Assembly (NCBI GenBank): GCA_030549335.1
Contig: CM060196.1
Location: forward strand, 19,612,501 to 19,676,500
Direction of reading: 5' to 3'
Origin: Pontederia crassipes
Lineage: Eukaryota; Streptophyta; Magnoliopsida; Commelinales; Pontederiaceae
DNA: 64,000 nt
This document shows, one piece after another, positions 26,143 to 36,867 of this stretch. Position 1 is the stretch's first letter; every line of letters begins with the position of its first letter. The position numbers and the translations under genes are program-made. The notes beneath the pieces were generated by a model that was given only the letters and a program-made list of their open reading frames with translations, was not told the DNA's origin and did not search any database.

Positions 26143-27880
26143 TGATGCGTAAAATGATATAGCAAAATAAAATCGCTAGCAAGTGCACTAGTCACTCAAG
26201 TAATATAAAAAATAGGAGTAAGAGTGTCGAACCCATGAGGAATATTATTAATTTAATATCTGGATCTATAAATTAATAAGAGAGGAAAAACATAAATTTT
26301 TGGAAAGGGGTTTTATGAAATAAAATAAAGAAAATAAAGATAAGATAATGTAGTGGTGTTGAAGTTAGGCCTTAGGATGAAAATAGATCAGAATAAATAT
26401 TTGAACCATAAAAGATAAATTTAATTTTTAATGATGGATTAGAGTCTCCTAAATTATTAACTTGACATGATTAAATTGCGGTCTCCACAATTTGGCATCT
26501 CCTCAATCTAAGTATGCAAATTAAACCATCTTAATTTAATAAGAATTAAAGTCTCCACAAACTGGCATCCCATCAAATCATATTAAAATTAAGATGCATT
26601 AAATTGAATTTTCTAGACTATTAATCACTTCACAAATTAGTATAGATTAACAAACCACACAAATTTAATTTTTCACACACTAGTTATCAAATTCATGTAA
26701 ATTATTAATTAATGAAATCAATTAATTAATGAATTAATGAATTCAGAAATCAAATAGTCCACAAACTGATAATTACTCAACTCAGAAATTCAAATAATTA
26801 AATCAAAAGTACTAAGCACAATTAATTAATTGATCAGAAAAGATTAAAACAAATAATATAGGGTCCAAATAGTTTCCCTTCAATAATAATCTCCTAAAAT
26901 GAAATAAATAGAAATATGGAGTTCATCCTAGAAATTTTGGAGAGATAATAACAAAATAACAATAATAATTGGAAGAATTACACCAAGAATAAAATAGGAT
27001 CCTCAGATCTGGGCAGATAGTTGGGCAGCCTCTCGGACTTGATCAGAGTCACGATCAACTTTCAATCGTCGCACCTCTCTCCTCTTAGTCGTAGCTTGCA
27101 GACTCACGACTCGCCGTGGAAGAAACCTAAACTTAAGAGCATCAATTGGGACGACGACTTCTTCGCGTATTTATAGGTGCGGACGGCCTTCAATTTGATC
27201 ACAGTCGTGATATCGTACGGTCGAATTTAATTTTATGAGATAAAACTTGAGTTGATTACTGTTTATAAACTTTGTTTTCCTCTCTGAATCTCGATCAAAA
27301 CTATAAGTTATCTTGCTATTACGCCCAAAAAGATAAACTCTTTTTATCTTCCTTCTTGAGTTATCGGCCAAAATGATGACTTTGCCCAAGGATTTGAGTT
27401 ATCGGCCGATAAAATGATATCACTTTTTGAATCTCGGCCACAAAACTCGTTTGCACCCTATTTGGTTGATGATTACGGTTGATAAAGATAAATTTCTTAG
27501 TTTTTGCGGCTGATAACCTGATTGAATTGGATTTCTCGGCCGTAACAACTCTTTGTATTTCAATCGGAGTTCTCGGGCGATAAGCTTCTTTGTATTGGAG
27601 TTAGAGTTCTCGGTCGATACGTTGGATTTCCCGGCAGATACGTTGGATAATTCGTTTAATATAATCCCTTGAATAATTGTGTATTTGGCCTTTCCTGCAA
27701 AAGAATTATCAAATTTTAATTAATCCATCCACAATTAAAATATTCAGAGAATTAATATTTAAAATAAATAAATCCGGAATTATAACTAAAAGTGACTAAA
27801 AATAATGCATGCCATGATCAAATTACAAAAAAAATTAATTAAAATAATAAACTAAAATATGTTATATTGTGCATGCATCA
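26143..27880 (-). repeat. 5' LTR of nested gag-only element
   Basis: This is 1,738 bp, TG...CA. It is longer than its partner mainly because a GAGTTATCGGCC-bounded segment near 27,358-27,405 is duplicated in tandem. Confidence 0.9.
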
Positions 27881-29020
27881 ATGGTTGATCCCTTAATGGT
27901 CGTGATAATCTTATAACGGTCCGTGACAAGGGATATTTGACATCTTCGAAAGCTATTTGGACTCCGTTTTGTATTATTCTTCTTTTCTTTCATTCCTCCG
28001 ACATGTTTTATTCACAATTCCTGCAAAATCACACCAACTAAATGTAGATGATTACTTCAACGAATTTAAAGAAATAAATGTAAAAATAGATGTATGCTAT
28101 GATCAAATTACATGAAATAAATCTAAATGCAAGTCTAATTATATGTTATAAAATGCATACATTAGAAGCTAGTCTTTTCTCTCGTTCAAAAGGTAAAATA
28201 TGAAACCTCTTTTATACAGGTGCTCTCTCAATTTTTTTGAACAATTGTTTCTCTCTTTTACAATATCATGCTTACAAGAAGAGAAGAGAGAAAGAAGAGA
28301 AAACTAAAATGATAACTTCAAGAAAGAATATTCTTTTAATATCTTGAAATTTTTCTTCAATGCTTGGATGGATGCTTTTACTTCTGACTTTGGGACTCTT
28401 TTATAGGCTTCAGCATGTGAAAAATTCGTCCAAAATTTATTCCATAATTTTTTCATTCAAAACTAGCCGTTACTATTCATTTCAGTCGGGGACCAATCGA
28501 TTGCACTTATGAACCGGTTGACCGGTCTATGTGACTATTGCGTTGATTTGCGCAGTTACCGTAGATGATCGATTGATCGGACTATCGATCGATATAATCT
28601 CGATATTTCCATTTTTTATCATTGAGCTCATCGATCGGTCAGTGCATCGATTGGTCCATCGACCAATGTAACATCATCGTGAATTTGGGCAGCTCATGCA
28701 TTGATCGGTCGACCGGTGTAGTCTCAATTGGCCTGCATTTTATCGATCAACAAATTGTCCGTCCTGCACTATTTTGAACATAACTTTTTGCACCGTTATC
28801 CAAATGAGATAATATTATATTCTATGGATAGCTCACAGAAGTCTGTACGATGATATTTATCATTCATTCAAAATCTAATCAAACCATAGTCAATTGTTTA
28901 ATCGAAGTTTAGTCCATAAAGTTGTCCATTTTTATTTAAACTTTTTCAACATATAACTTTAATCTTTTGAGGTTTGTATCATCAAAATATAATTTTATAG
29001 GGCATTAAAACTTTGCTCCA

Positions 29021-29037
29021 ATAATCTCCCCCTTTTT
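29021..29037 (-). other. Polypurine tract of minus-strand Copia fossil
   Basis: Plus-strand ATAATCTCCCCCTTTTT reads as a purine-rich tract on the minus strand directly before the 3' LTR. It marks the internal/LTR junction. Confidence 0.75.
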
Positions 29038-29769
29038 GATGAAAAGAGATTGAGAAATATGAAAAATATATAAGTTAGGAAAAAGTTATAAAATATTCTA
29101 AAATCAATTTTATTCCCCCTAAAACTTTGCTTTTCTTATAATGATAGATATTCACATAAGTACTAATTATAATGTACTCTTAATATAAAATTATATTCAT
29201 ATCATATTTCTCCTATATTTCTCCCCCTTTTGTTTCATCAAAAAGTAGTTTGCACATGAAGGACATGAGAAACCGTATGTAATTCTTCCTTTGTCTTTAA
29301 CAAATTTATTCTCCCCTTTTATCATAATTATGTAAAGCATTACATCATAAAAAGTTATAAAATTTGCAAAAAATAATCCCCCTAAATTTATGGCTATTTT
29401 ATAATGATAAAATGAAATCAAATTGATCTGGAGATTATAAAAGCCACAAGCAAAAAAAATGTATTAAGAATCAAAATATTACATAAAACTTTGATACAAC
29501 AATTATATAAATGATATGTCAAAAAAAAGTTGAAAGATTTTAACATGCTCCCCATATCACTATGACAAATTTTATTTTTCTATTTTATATGTACCTCTTT
29601 TCTTTCAAAGAAATGATGATTTTGAAATTTTGAGAGATTAGTAGACTTAACATTTAAGAACCATTATAAAGAAAATTGCAAGAGTATAATCAATGATACT
29701 TTTATCATAACCTTCGTGCCTTCACATTTTTATTTTCATTCGTCATTTGCTTTACATGTGAGGCACACT

Positions 29770-31050
29770 TGAAAAACAATCATTTAAACTTTGGTACTCA
29801 AACTTCTTTGGGTCCAATTTTGTTAGCAACGGTTCCTTTTGGAACCCATATCATTCTATGTTGAAATGTTTTTCCTACTTTGCATTGATAAGCATAATGA
29901 TTATGAAATTCACATGCAAAACATGTAATATATGATTTCTATCATATGAATGATTAGATTTTCAATAAGAGTTTTCATGTTCAAATTATTTCCTATAATT
30001 ATCTTTCTTTGCATAAGAGCTAGTCTTATTTTGTAAATTTTTCAAAAGAGTATTTTTCTTTTTTACTTTTTCTAAAGAACATGCAAATTTTACAATTTCA
30101 CACGCATGTGTAATTTTCAAAGAATCAATTTCATTTTTTAAATTTTCATTTTCTACAAAATATGTATTCTTTTCTTCTTTTAATTTGTCAATCTCATATA
30201 GTAATTTCTCATTTTCTCTTAAGTGAAAATATCTTTTTATAAGGGATGAAAGTTCTTTATTTACATCTAAAGAAAGATATTTTTTGGAAGAACTCGATGA
30301 GTCATTATTTAAATTTGAAAGGCTAGAAATTACCTCATCGTTGTATGTCATTAAACATATGTTTGCTTCATCACTAGAAGAGTTTAATTAGTCGCTTGTT
30401 TCACTTGACTCTTCATACTTTTTCTTCTTCCCCTTCTGAAGTATCTCTTCTTTGTCATTCTTGGTGAGATTTGAGTTTCTTTCTTTGTATAGTCTTCTCT
30501 TGGGCTTCTCATACTTTTCTTTAGATTTTATCGATTTGAAATATTTGTCGAGCTTTCTTGTATAGCGTTCTAGTATTTTTTTGTCTACTTCTTCATTTGA
30601 CTCTTCTTCCATTTTATTTGTTTTCAATGTTAATATTTTTTTCTTGGGGACTTTTTCTTCTTCATCTTCTTTGATTGCGATATCATTCTCATAGATTAGA
30701 AGTGAACCAATAAGATCATCAAAATCCAACTTGTTCAAGTCTTTCTCTTCAATCACGCTCCTCTTTATATGCCATTTGAAAGAGAGAGACTGAGAAACTT
30801 TTTCACTTTTCGGGGAGTTAGTTCTTGGCTCGCCCAAGGAGACTAAGCCATTCACAATATCATTAAATCATTTAATCATATCATTGATGGATCCATTATC
30901 ATGCATTGTGAAGGAATCGTATTGATGATTTAAGATATTTAATCTAGATTCTTTGAATTTATCCATTCTTTCATAAGTAGTAATTAGTTTGTTCCAAATC
31001 TTTTTTGCACTTTTACAACTAAAAATGCGATTAATCTCCGTTAAATGCAA
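29770..31050 (-). other. Copia gag-type remnant
   Basis: Three consecutive coding-like segments on the minus strand (31,050-30,868; 30,855-30,388; 30,351-29,986) carry UBN2-like text, then a Lys/Glu-rich coiled stretch. A weakened CCHC-type knuckle and a WVPK motif lie at about 29,960-29,790. This is what is known of Copia gag; no protease, integrase or RT text follows. Confidence 0.75.
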
Positions 31051-31386
31051 AGCACAATAAAAAATATTTTTTTGCTTCTAATCAAGTTTTGCAAAAAATA
31101 TTTCTCTTTCAGTATATTCGAAAGGTAATTTTTCATTTAGATAATAATCTTTTTCAACAATGTCCCACATGTCAATATCGATAGAACATATATATGTTTG
31201 TATCCTAATTTTTCAATATGCAAAATTAGATGCATTAAGAAGTGAAGGTCGACTAATTGAATGACCTTCGAAAAAGCTAAAACCACTTGATGCCATAGCT
31301 CTAAAGATGTTTAAATTTTAAAATAAGACAATTAAATCTTAGGATGATTAAATCTTAAAATATAACAACCTGCCTCTAATACCAAT

Positions 31387-32634
31387 TGTAAGATTCTAAG
31401 GTATCAAGGGGGTGAATTGGTGTTTAAAATAAAAAATATTGATTTCACAAAATACGTCACAGAAACTTAAAATCGATTAAACAATCTTCAAAACGAAACA
31501 ATTCAGATCGTATCACAAACATAATATAAGAAGGAAAGGGAGAGAAAATGCAAACACAATAACACAGGTGGTTATTGACGAGGTTCAGCCACACCTTAGC
31601 CTACGTTCTCGCTCCAACTTCTCGACCTCGAGACCGTCGGAGATTCCACTAAAACTTTTCCTTTGTTTCAAATGGGGCAAGAAAAAAGTCCTTTACATCA
31701 ACCACCTTTTCTCCGCTTCGAGAGATAAGGCACACCTCTCCTCATAGGGAACTAATCTTTTCTCTCACTTAAGAGGTAAGATATAGAACATCTTTTACAC
31801 ATGAGTCCTCTCAATTTTTCTGAATAATTAATTTTCTCTTTTACAATATTATGCTCACAAGAAGAGAAGATAGAAAAAAGAGAAAACTAAAATGATAACT
31901 TCAAGAAAGGATCTTTGATAACTTGAAGTTTTTCTTCAATACTTTGATGAATGTCTTTACTTCTGGCTTTGACACTCCTTTTATAAGCTTCAGCATGTGA
32001 AAAATTTGTCCAGAATTTGTTCCACAATTTCCTCATTCAAAACTAGCCATTACTGTTCATTCAAGTCAGGGATCGATCAACCGCACTTATGGACCGATCG
32101 ATTGGACTATGTGACCATTGCGCTGATTTGCTTAGTTACCGTACATGGTTGATCGATCAAACTATCAACCGATCAATCGACCGGTATAGTCTCATCATTT
32201 TCATTTTTGACCATTGAACTGATCGGTCAATCAGTATATTGACTAGTCCATCGACCGGTGTAGTCTCATCACGGATTTGGCAGCTTATGCATTGATCGAT
32301 TGACCGATATCTCCGATCGGTCGACCAGTGTAGTCTTGATCGACCTGCATTGTATCGATCGATAGGTTGGCCGCTCTACACTATTTTGAACATAATGTTC
32401 TGCATAATTATCCAAATGAGATAATCTTAGATTCTATAGATAGCTAACATAATTCTCTACGATTTGATATTTATCATTCATCCAAAATCTAATTAGACAA
32501 TAGATAATTGTTTAATCAAAATTTAGTGTACAAAGTTGTCCATTTTTATTTAAACTTTTTTAGCATATAACTTTAATCTTTCGAGGTTTGTATCATCAAA
32601 ATATAATTTTATATGACATTAAAACTTTGCACCA
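31387..32634 (-). repeat. 5' LTR of minus-strand Copia fossil
   Basis: This 1,248-bp LTR begins (plus-strand view) TGTAAGATTCTAAGG and ends TTGCACCA. Its middle carries GATCGACCGATC-like words at 32,060-32,370. It aligns with 15,488-15,742 plus 28,165-29,020, and in inverse orientation with 12,175-13,437. Confidence 0.85.
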
Positions 32635-33348
32635 ATACCAACCGTCCTCCTCATCCACTGCTGTCGACCCTCCTCATTCATCGCCGCCTCGGGCTCCTTC
32701 CTTCGCAATCGCTCTCCCCGCTCCACGCAAAAGGAGAAATACTGACATGTCTCCACAGCCGGGGAGGTGATGGCTACGTTGATGACAGTTCGTCGTCACC
32801 ATGCGGGAAGATCGACTCCGACGACTGAGCAATGATCTTCCCCCTCCTAGACGGCAGACAAAGGTCCATTGATCACCTCAACCATCAGCAGAAGGGACGA
32901 TGAGTTTGTTTGCTTCAGCTACGAAGAGACGGACGCGCTGATGTCGATGACATCGAATCCTCATCGCAGACGAGGAGCTGAATTTTACTATTCTGCAACT
33001 TTTCATCTTCACTGCATGCATGCAGTAGTTGTTGTATCTCATTTATCGTATAGAATATTTGCAGAGATTTATGTCATCAGAATTTGGAAATGATGAGGGA
33101 TCGCGTGCGATTTACGGAGTCAACAAAGTCCAGATTCAAGTTCAAGCATGCGGACCAGCATGCTGCAAATCTTCCCACCGATCAAGTGATCATCTTCAAT
33201 GATGGCAAAGTCAAAAGTATTATTAGTATACCTATAATTATGTATTGAGTTTAACTATTTTTAATTACTCAACATATATATAAGATCTTTCAAATTAATT
33301 GATCATATATATATATATATATATATGATGTCAAACTTTTGTGATCAC

Positions 33349-33380
<32 letters not shown>
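32635..33380. other. Spacer with (AT)n microsatellites
   Basis: After the Copia LTR there is a moderately GC-rich stretch (32,640-33,090) with short plus-strand open frames rich in Ser/Pro. Homology is not recognised; it may be a decayed gene 5' region. From 33,090 to 33,240 one frame reads RFKFKHADQHAANLPTDQV, again unidentified. Positions 33,307-33,327 and 33,349-33,380 are (AT)n runs; the second abuts the MULE-like element. Confidence 0.5.
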
Positions 33381-33386
<6 letters not shown>

Positions 33387-33535
33387 AAATGAGGGTGCTG
33401 AGCACCTATTGCTCAGCACCCTGCTTAGCATTTTAATGGCCGTCCGATCACGATCCGACGTTCGATGCGTGCGCTATCTGGCGGTTGAGATCCATCTCGC
33501 GAAATTTTGGAGAGCATCTCTTCGCTGCCCCCCCC
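33381..33535 (+). repeat. Left terminal inverted repeat of MULE-like element
   Basis: It matches the reverse complement of 36,420-36,594. It contains the internal palindrome GTGCTGAGCA...TGCTCAGCAC, able to form a hairpin a few bases from the terminus. Confidence 0.85.
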
Positions 33536-33597
33536 CCCCATCCTCTTTTTTTCATTTTTCCTTCCTCTCTCCTGCTTCTCTCCTCCTCTTCCCTCTT

Positions 33598-33830
33598 TCG
33601 TTGATCTTCTCCGACGAGCAGCCTAATCTTCTCGTTGATCTTCTCCGGCGAGCGGCCAGCTCTTCTCGTTGATCTTCTCCAGCGAGCGGCCTTATCTCCT
33701 TATTGATCTTCTCCGTCGAGCGGCCCGATCTTCTCCATCCCATTTCGCCCTCGCTGTCTCGCCCTCTACCCTAAATGTCTCTGATCTTCTCCGACGAGCT
33801 GCAAGTGGCCTGATCTTCTTCAGCAAGCGT
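33598..33830 (+). repeat. Subterminal tandem repeats (~34-bp unit)
   Basis: Repeated units read CGTTGATCTTCTCCGGCGAGCGGCC with small changes (GATCTTCTCCGACGAGCAGCC, GATCTTCTCCAGCGAGCGGCC, GATCTTCTCCGTCGAGCGGCC). They lie just inside the left TIR. Confidence 0.8.
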
Positions 33831-35159
33831 CACTAAAGCAGGTGTCTCTCTCTCTCCCTCCCTCTCTCTCCCCCTCACTCGGTGATCGACAGTTCCATCC
33901 CATTTCGCCCTCATTCTATCTCACTCTCTATCGCTCAATGTCACTCTCACTCCACCATTGTAGGGCAGCGACTGATGGCTCTAGATCGTGCGAAGTTGGC
34001 TTCGCTTCGGATTGTGCAGCTTCTTTGGTGGGCATCATTGCAGCAGGTGATACCGACACCTCTTTCACACCCAACATATCTCTCTCCCCCTCACTTCGTG
34101 ACCGGCGGCTCTAGATTTACGCTTGCTAAGAAACATTTTGTTGTACTTACATACGTTTTGTTTAAAATTTTATATCACAAGTATTGTTAAAGAAAAGTGC
34201 ATGTATTATTCTATATCTTATATTCTTTAAACTTCTTTATTTTATATAAATTCTTATACTTACATGCATTTTGTTCTAGGAGTCAAGTAGCACACAAGGA
34301 TAGTTACAGGGTACTCAGTAATTAATCAGGTAGAAGTCTAAGTATATTATTGAGTTTATTGATAAGGATTATGCATAGTTCCATTTGTTATTGTGTAGAA
34401 ATTGATAATCTCTTCTAAGTCTAATGTGGGAGCATGCTTAGAAATTGATGTGGGGGCAGTAACAATATCTTGATTTCTTATTGGCAACATTATCTTCAAT
34501 TGATGAAATATGATCATAAAAACAGGGGGCAGGGTCTCACAAAGAACAATCTCATGAAGTAATGGTGTTTTTAATCTTTTGTGTATATATGTTTGAAGAA
34601 AATTTTATCTTCTTTCTTTTGCTACTTTTTCAAACTGGATGCTATTATTATCTTTCTGATGCTGCAGAAGCTTCATCAGTTGGGACGTTGATTGGACTAC
34701 ACCTAATCATGGACCTTTGCGAAGTGCAAAAGCATTTTTTGTAGCAAAGAACATGATGGAGATCAACACTATTTCTTTTGTGCTAAGATATTTAATGAAA
34801 CTGTAGTAGGGTTTTTAAACCTTTCTTATCTCATTTGACTTTGTAGTAGGGTCTTAAGATCAAGTTCAAACTTGCAACTCATTGATGAGATATTGCTCTG
34901 ATTCTACATCTCATAGCTTTCCAAGTATTTTTGTGTGGTTTAGTACTATAAGGTATCAACATCTTTCTTCATCAAATGGACATGCTTGTGGCCACAAGTA
35001 ATTGCACATTAGAATACATAACAAAGTGATCGCTAAATATCTACCTTATATAACCCACTTCTAATGCTCTCTCAAGAAATAAGGAATGCTTATTACGCTT
35101 AATGATGTAAATATTAATATCATAATTTATTCAGACCTATGAACATTATACTTTGGATT

Positions 35160-35275
35160 TAATATGTATAAAGTTTTTCGTCTGGAGGCATTGGCTCTAT
35201 TGTCTGAGCGACAATGGATCTAATGTTCCAAATGAGGGTGAAGATGGCAACGGCTTCAGCCTTCTTGTGGAGGCC
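35160..35275 (+). pseudogene. Exon-like fragment 1 inside MULE-like element
   Basis: The plus-strand frame reads WRHWLYCLSDNGSNVP, then NEGEDGNGFSLLVEALR, ending ...GCCTTAAG followed by GTATAT, a plausible 5' splice site. It looks like a captured exon with its donor. The parent gene is not identified. The orientation is opposite to the second fragment, so the two need not derive from one gene. Confidence 0.4.
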
Positions 35276-35770
35276 TTAAGGTATATTTTACTCGATTGCT
35301 TAATTTCTGGTGCAACACCATGAGCGTTAGGTAATGCAAGGGCTGGTCGCTTGGCATAGATATGGAGGCAGAACAGAAAAAACAATGGTGATCTCAGTGC
35401 CGAGGTCAAGAGACGTCCTCAGCAATGGTGCAAGAAGTTTATTATATTTTCAGTTGAACCATGACAAATTGTGATAACTAATTTTCATAACGTGGGGAAA
35501 ACGGTATGAAATCATATAATAGTACGTCTTTAAAAGAAAGTTACAAGATCTCATGCATCGAGTGAAGGAATATAATGAACTCTGATGTTGGAACAATCTC
35601 ACTTTCTTATGTGCCAGCATAATGAATTCCACAACATTCCACATAGTACATGTTGGAATAAAGGAATATAATGAACAGATAATGTGCATTTCACTATTCC
35701 GCATAAACACATCCGTAAATCAATGCCTAATTTTTTTGCAGAGATGAATCCATTCTAATCCTTGACAAAC

Positions 35771-35914
35771 ACTCAAAAAGATTCCTTAAGTTCTTCCTTG
35801 GAATCAGTATCTTTCATCTTGCCATCAACCTCATTGATCATATCCTGGCCTATGTAGGATTTTGCTCCAGAGAATGCATAACAGTTCCGAACTCGTTTGT
35901 TGTGAAGCAACCTG
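35771..35914 (-). pseudogene. Exon-like fragment 2 inside MULE-like element
   Basis: The minus-strand text begins right after a TATTGCAG acceptor and reads LLHNKRVRNCYAFSGAK, then SYIGQDMINEVDGKMKDTDS, ending in KEELKESF and a stop. It has the look of a last exon: acceptor, about 45 codons, stop. The parent gene is not recognised. The identical intron acceptor context suggests a genomic (DNA-level) capture. Confidence 0.45.
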
Positions 35915-36419
35915 CAATAGTTTTAGTAAATAACAAGATATCATAAGCATAATTTCAAATTATACTGAATGAATAAAATCCACTAGATTTGAGGATCATA
36001 ATTTCATGGCAAAATGCAATGGGGTCAGAAATTACTACATGACTAACGCAATACCAGCACAATATCATGAGTGACAAGTGAACATCTATATGACTTGAAG
36101 GCATCAAACATTATTAGGACAAAAATTTAACAAATTAAGATACATAGGAATAGGAACAGGAAGAGCATTTCTTACTCGAGATCGTTCATATTATATTAAT
36201 CTACATTAATTTCACAAATAAACAACCTTGTAGTTGCCGGAGAAGAGGCCAACACACAGAGAGAGAGAGAGCAAACACTTGCTCTCACGCTTGCCGGTCA
36301 ATGCGGTCTCCGTGGAAGAAGGTAGAGCCACTGTCACCCTAAACCCTACATTCACCGGAGGAGAAGGCGGAGAGAGAGAAAGAGCGAGAGTGGATCTCGA
36401 CCGCCAGATCTCATCTGAA

Positions 36420-36594
36420 TGGGACGGGGGGGGGGAAGAGAAGAGATGCTCTCCAAAATTCCGCGAGATGGATCTCGACCGCCAGATCTCATCTGAATGG
36501 GCGCACATATGTGAGCGTCGGATCGCGATCGGACGGCCACTAAAACGCTAAGCAGTGTGCTGAGCAATAGGTGCTCAGAACCCTCATTTTACCT
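36420..36594 (-). repeat. Right terminal inverted repeat of MULE-like element
   Basis: It is the inverted partner of 33,381-33,535. Beside it a segment starting GATCTCGACCGCCAGATCTC occurs twice (about 36,391 and 36,472), a local duplication of TIR sequence. Confidence 0.85.
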
Positions 36595-36867
36595 ATATAT
36601 ATATATGTATATATATACACTTCACTTCTACCTATCTTCATTAAGTTTAATGCATGGTCACTATTAATTATTAGTTGTCAATAACCTTGGATCTTAAACA
36701 ATTATATACATTAGTTATAAACTTCTGAACTCGTACACGCATCTTCATCTCTACTGCCTTCGCATTCACTTTCATGTTCCACGTGCCTGGACTGTATGAG
36801 AAGGTAATCAAGGATCTGGAAGGCGAGGTGGCAATTCCAGGATCCCCTACGGTGCTGCCCACCGTCC

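Larger units (their letters stand above)
17689..27880 (-). mobile_element. 10.2-kb LTR element with gag but no pol (TR-GAG-like, Athila/Tat-type gag)
   Basis: LTRs are at 17,689-19,371 and 26,143-27,880, both TGATGC...GCATCA, with a perfect 5-bp target duplication ATGGT at 17,684-17,688 and 27,881-27,885. Read on the minus strand, the right LTR is 5'. Next to it, 26,142-26,120 reads TTTTGATGCCGTTGTTGGGG, the PBS-like motif common in Athila/Tat gypsy elements. Gag text lies at about 24,590-23,240, further coding-like text at about 21,920-20,820, and a purine-rich tract at 19,388-19,372 before the 3' LTR. I see no protease, RT, RNase H or integrase. By eye the LTRs differ at about a dozen places in the first ~220 bases, suggesting an insertion within the last few million years. 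It is broken in several places. Confidence 0.88.
15743..28164 (-). mobile_element. Solo LTR (~2.2 kb) interrupted by a gag-only LTR element
   Basis: The ends read TAATGC and GCATACATTA, flanked by the 5-bp duplication GAAGC at 15,738-15,742 and 28,165-28,169. The uninterrupted Copia LTR at 31,740 shows the empty-site context. Excluding the nested element it measures 1,946 + 279 bp. Its first 100 bases closely resemble the LTR of the nested element (GCTAGCAAGTGCACTA...CGCTCAAGTAAT), so the two families are related. The region 16,990-17,650 is dense in ACGACCCGTGA/CACGGCCCGTGA-like words. There is no coding content. The orientation is taken from that similarity. Confidence 0.8.
15488..32634 (-). 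mobile_element. Copia gag-only element fossil, minus strand, hosting two nested insertions
   Basis: Read on the minus strand: 5' LTR 32,634-31,387, a PBS-like ATTGGTATTAGAG at about 31,386-31,374, gag region about 31,050-29,860, a polypurine tract just right of 29,020 (AAAAAGGGGGAGAT on the minus strand), then a 3' LTR from 29,020 to 28,165 that resumes at 15,742-15,488. The 3' LTR is split by the solo LTR at 15,743-28,164. Only gag-type text is present: UBN2-like segments (KIWNKLITTYERMDK; DLNKLDFDDLIGSLLIYE), a coiled, Lys-rich stretch, a knuckle region and a WVPKG-like motif. There is no pol. The internal region is only about 2.4 kb. The outer LTR edge is incomplete on the left. It is broken in several places and is the oldest layer of the nest. 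Confidence 0.85.
33381..36594. mobile_element. MULE-like non-autonomous DNA element with long TIRs (Pack-MULE candidate)
   Basis: The left terminus at 33,381 reads AGGGTAAAATGAGGGTGCTG. The right terminus, reverse-complemented from 36,594, reads AGGTAAAATGAGGGTTCTG. The inverted match continues for about 150 bp on each side (GAGCACCTATTGCTCAGCAC, GGCCGTCCGATC, GAGATCCATCTCGCG, TTTTGGAGAGCATCTCTTC). Both ends sit in (AT)n, so a 9-bp duplication cannot be read. No transposase is visible. The inside has subterminal tandem repeats (33,598-33,830) and at least two exon-like segments: about 35,190-35,275 (plus) and 35,771-35,914 (minus). Long TIRs, subterminal repeats and gene fragments fit Mutator-like elements. 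Confidence 0.7.

Noticed and set aside
33307-33380. (AT)n as a possible promoter or origin element
   Set aside because: It is a simple microsatellite flanking the MULE-like element; no gene starts next to it.
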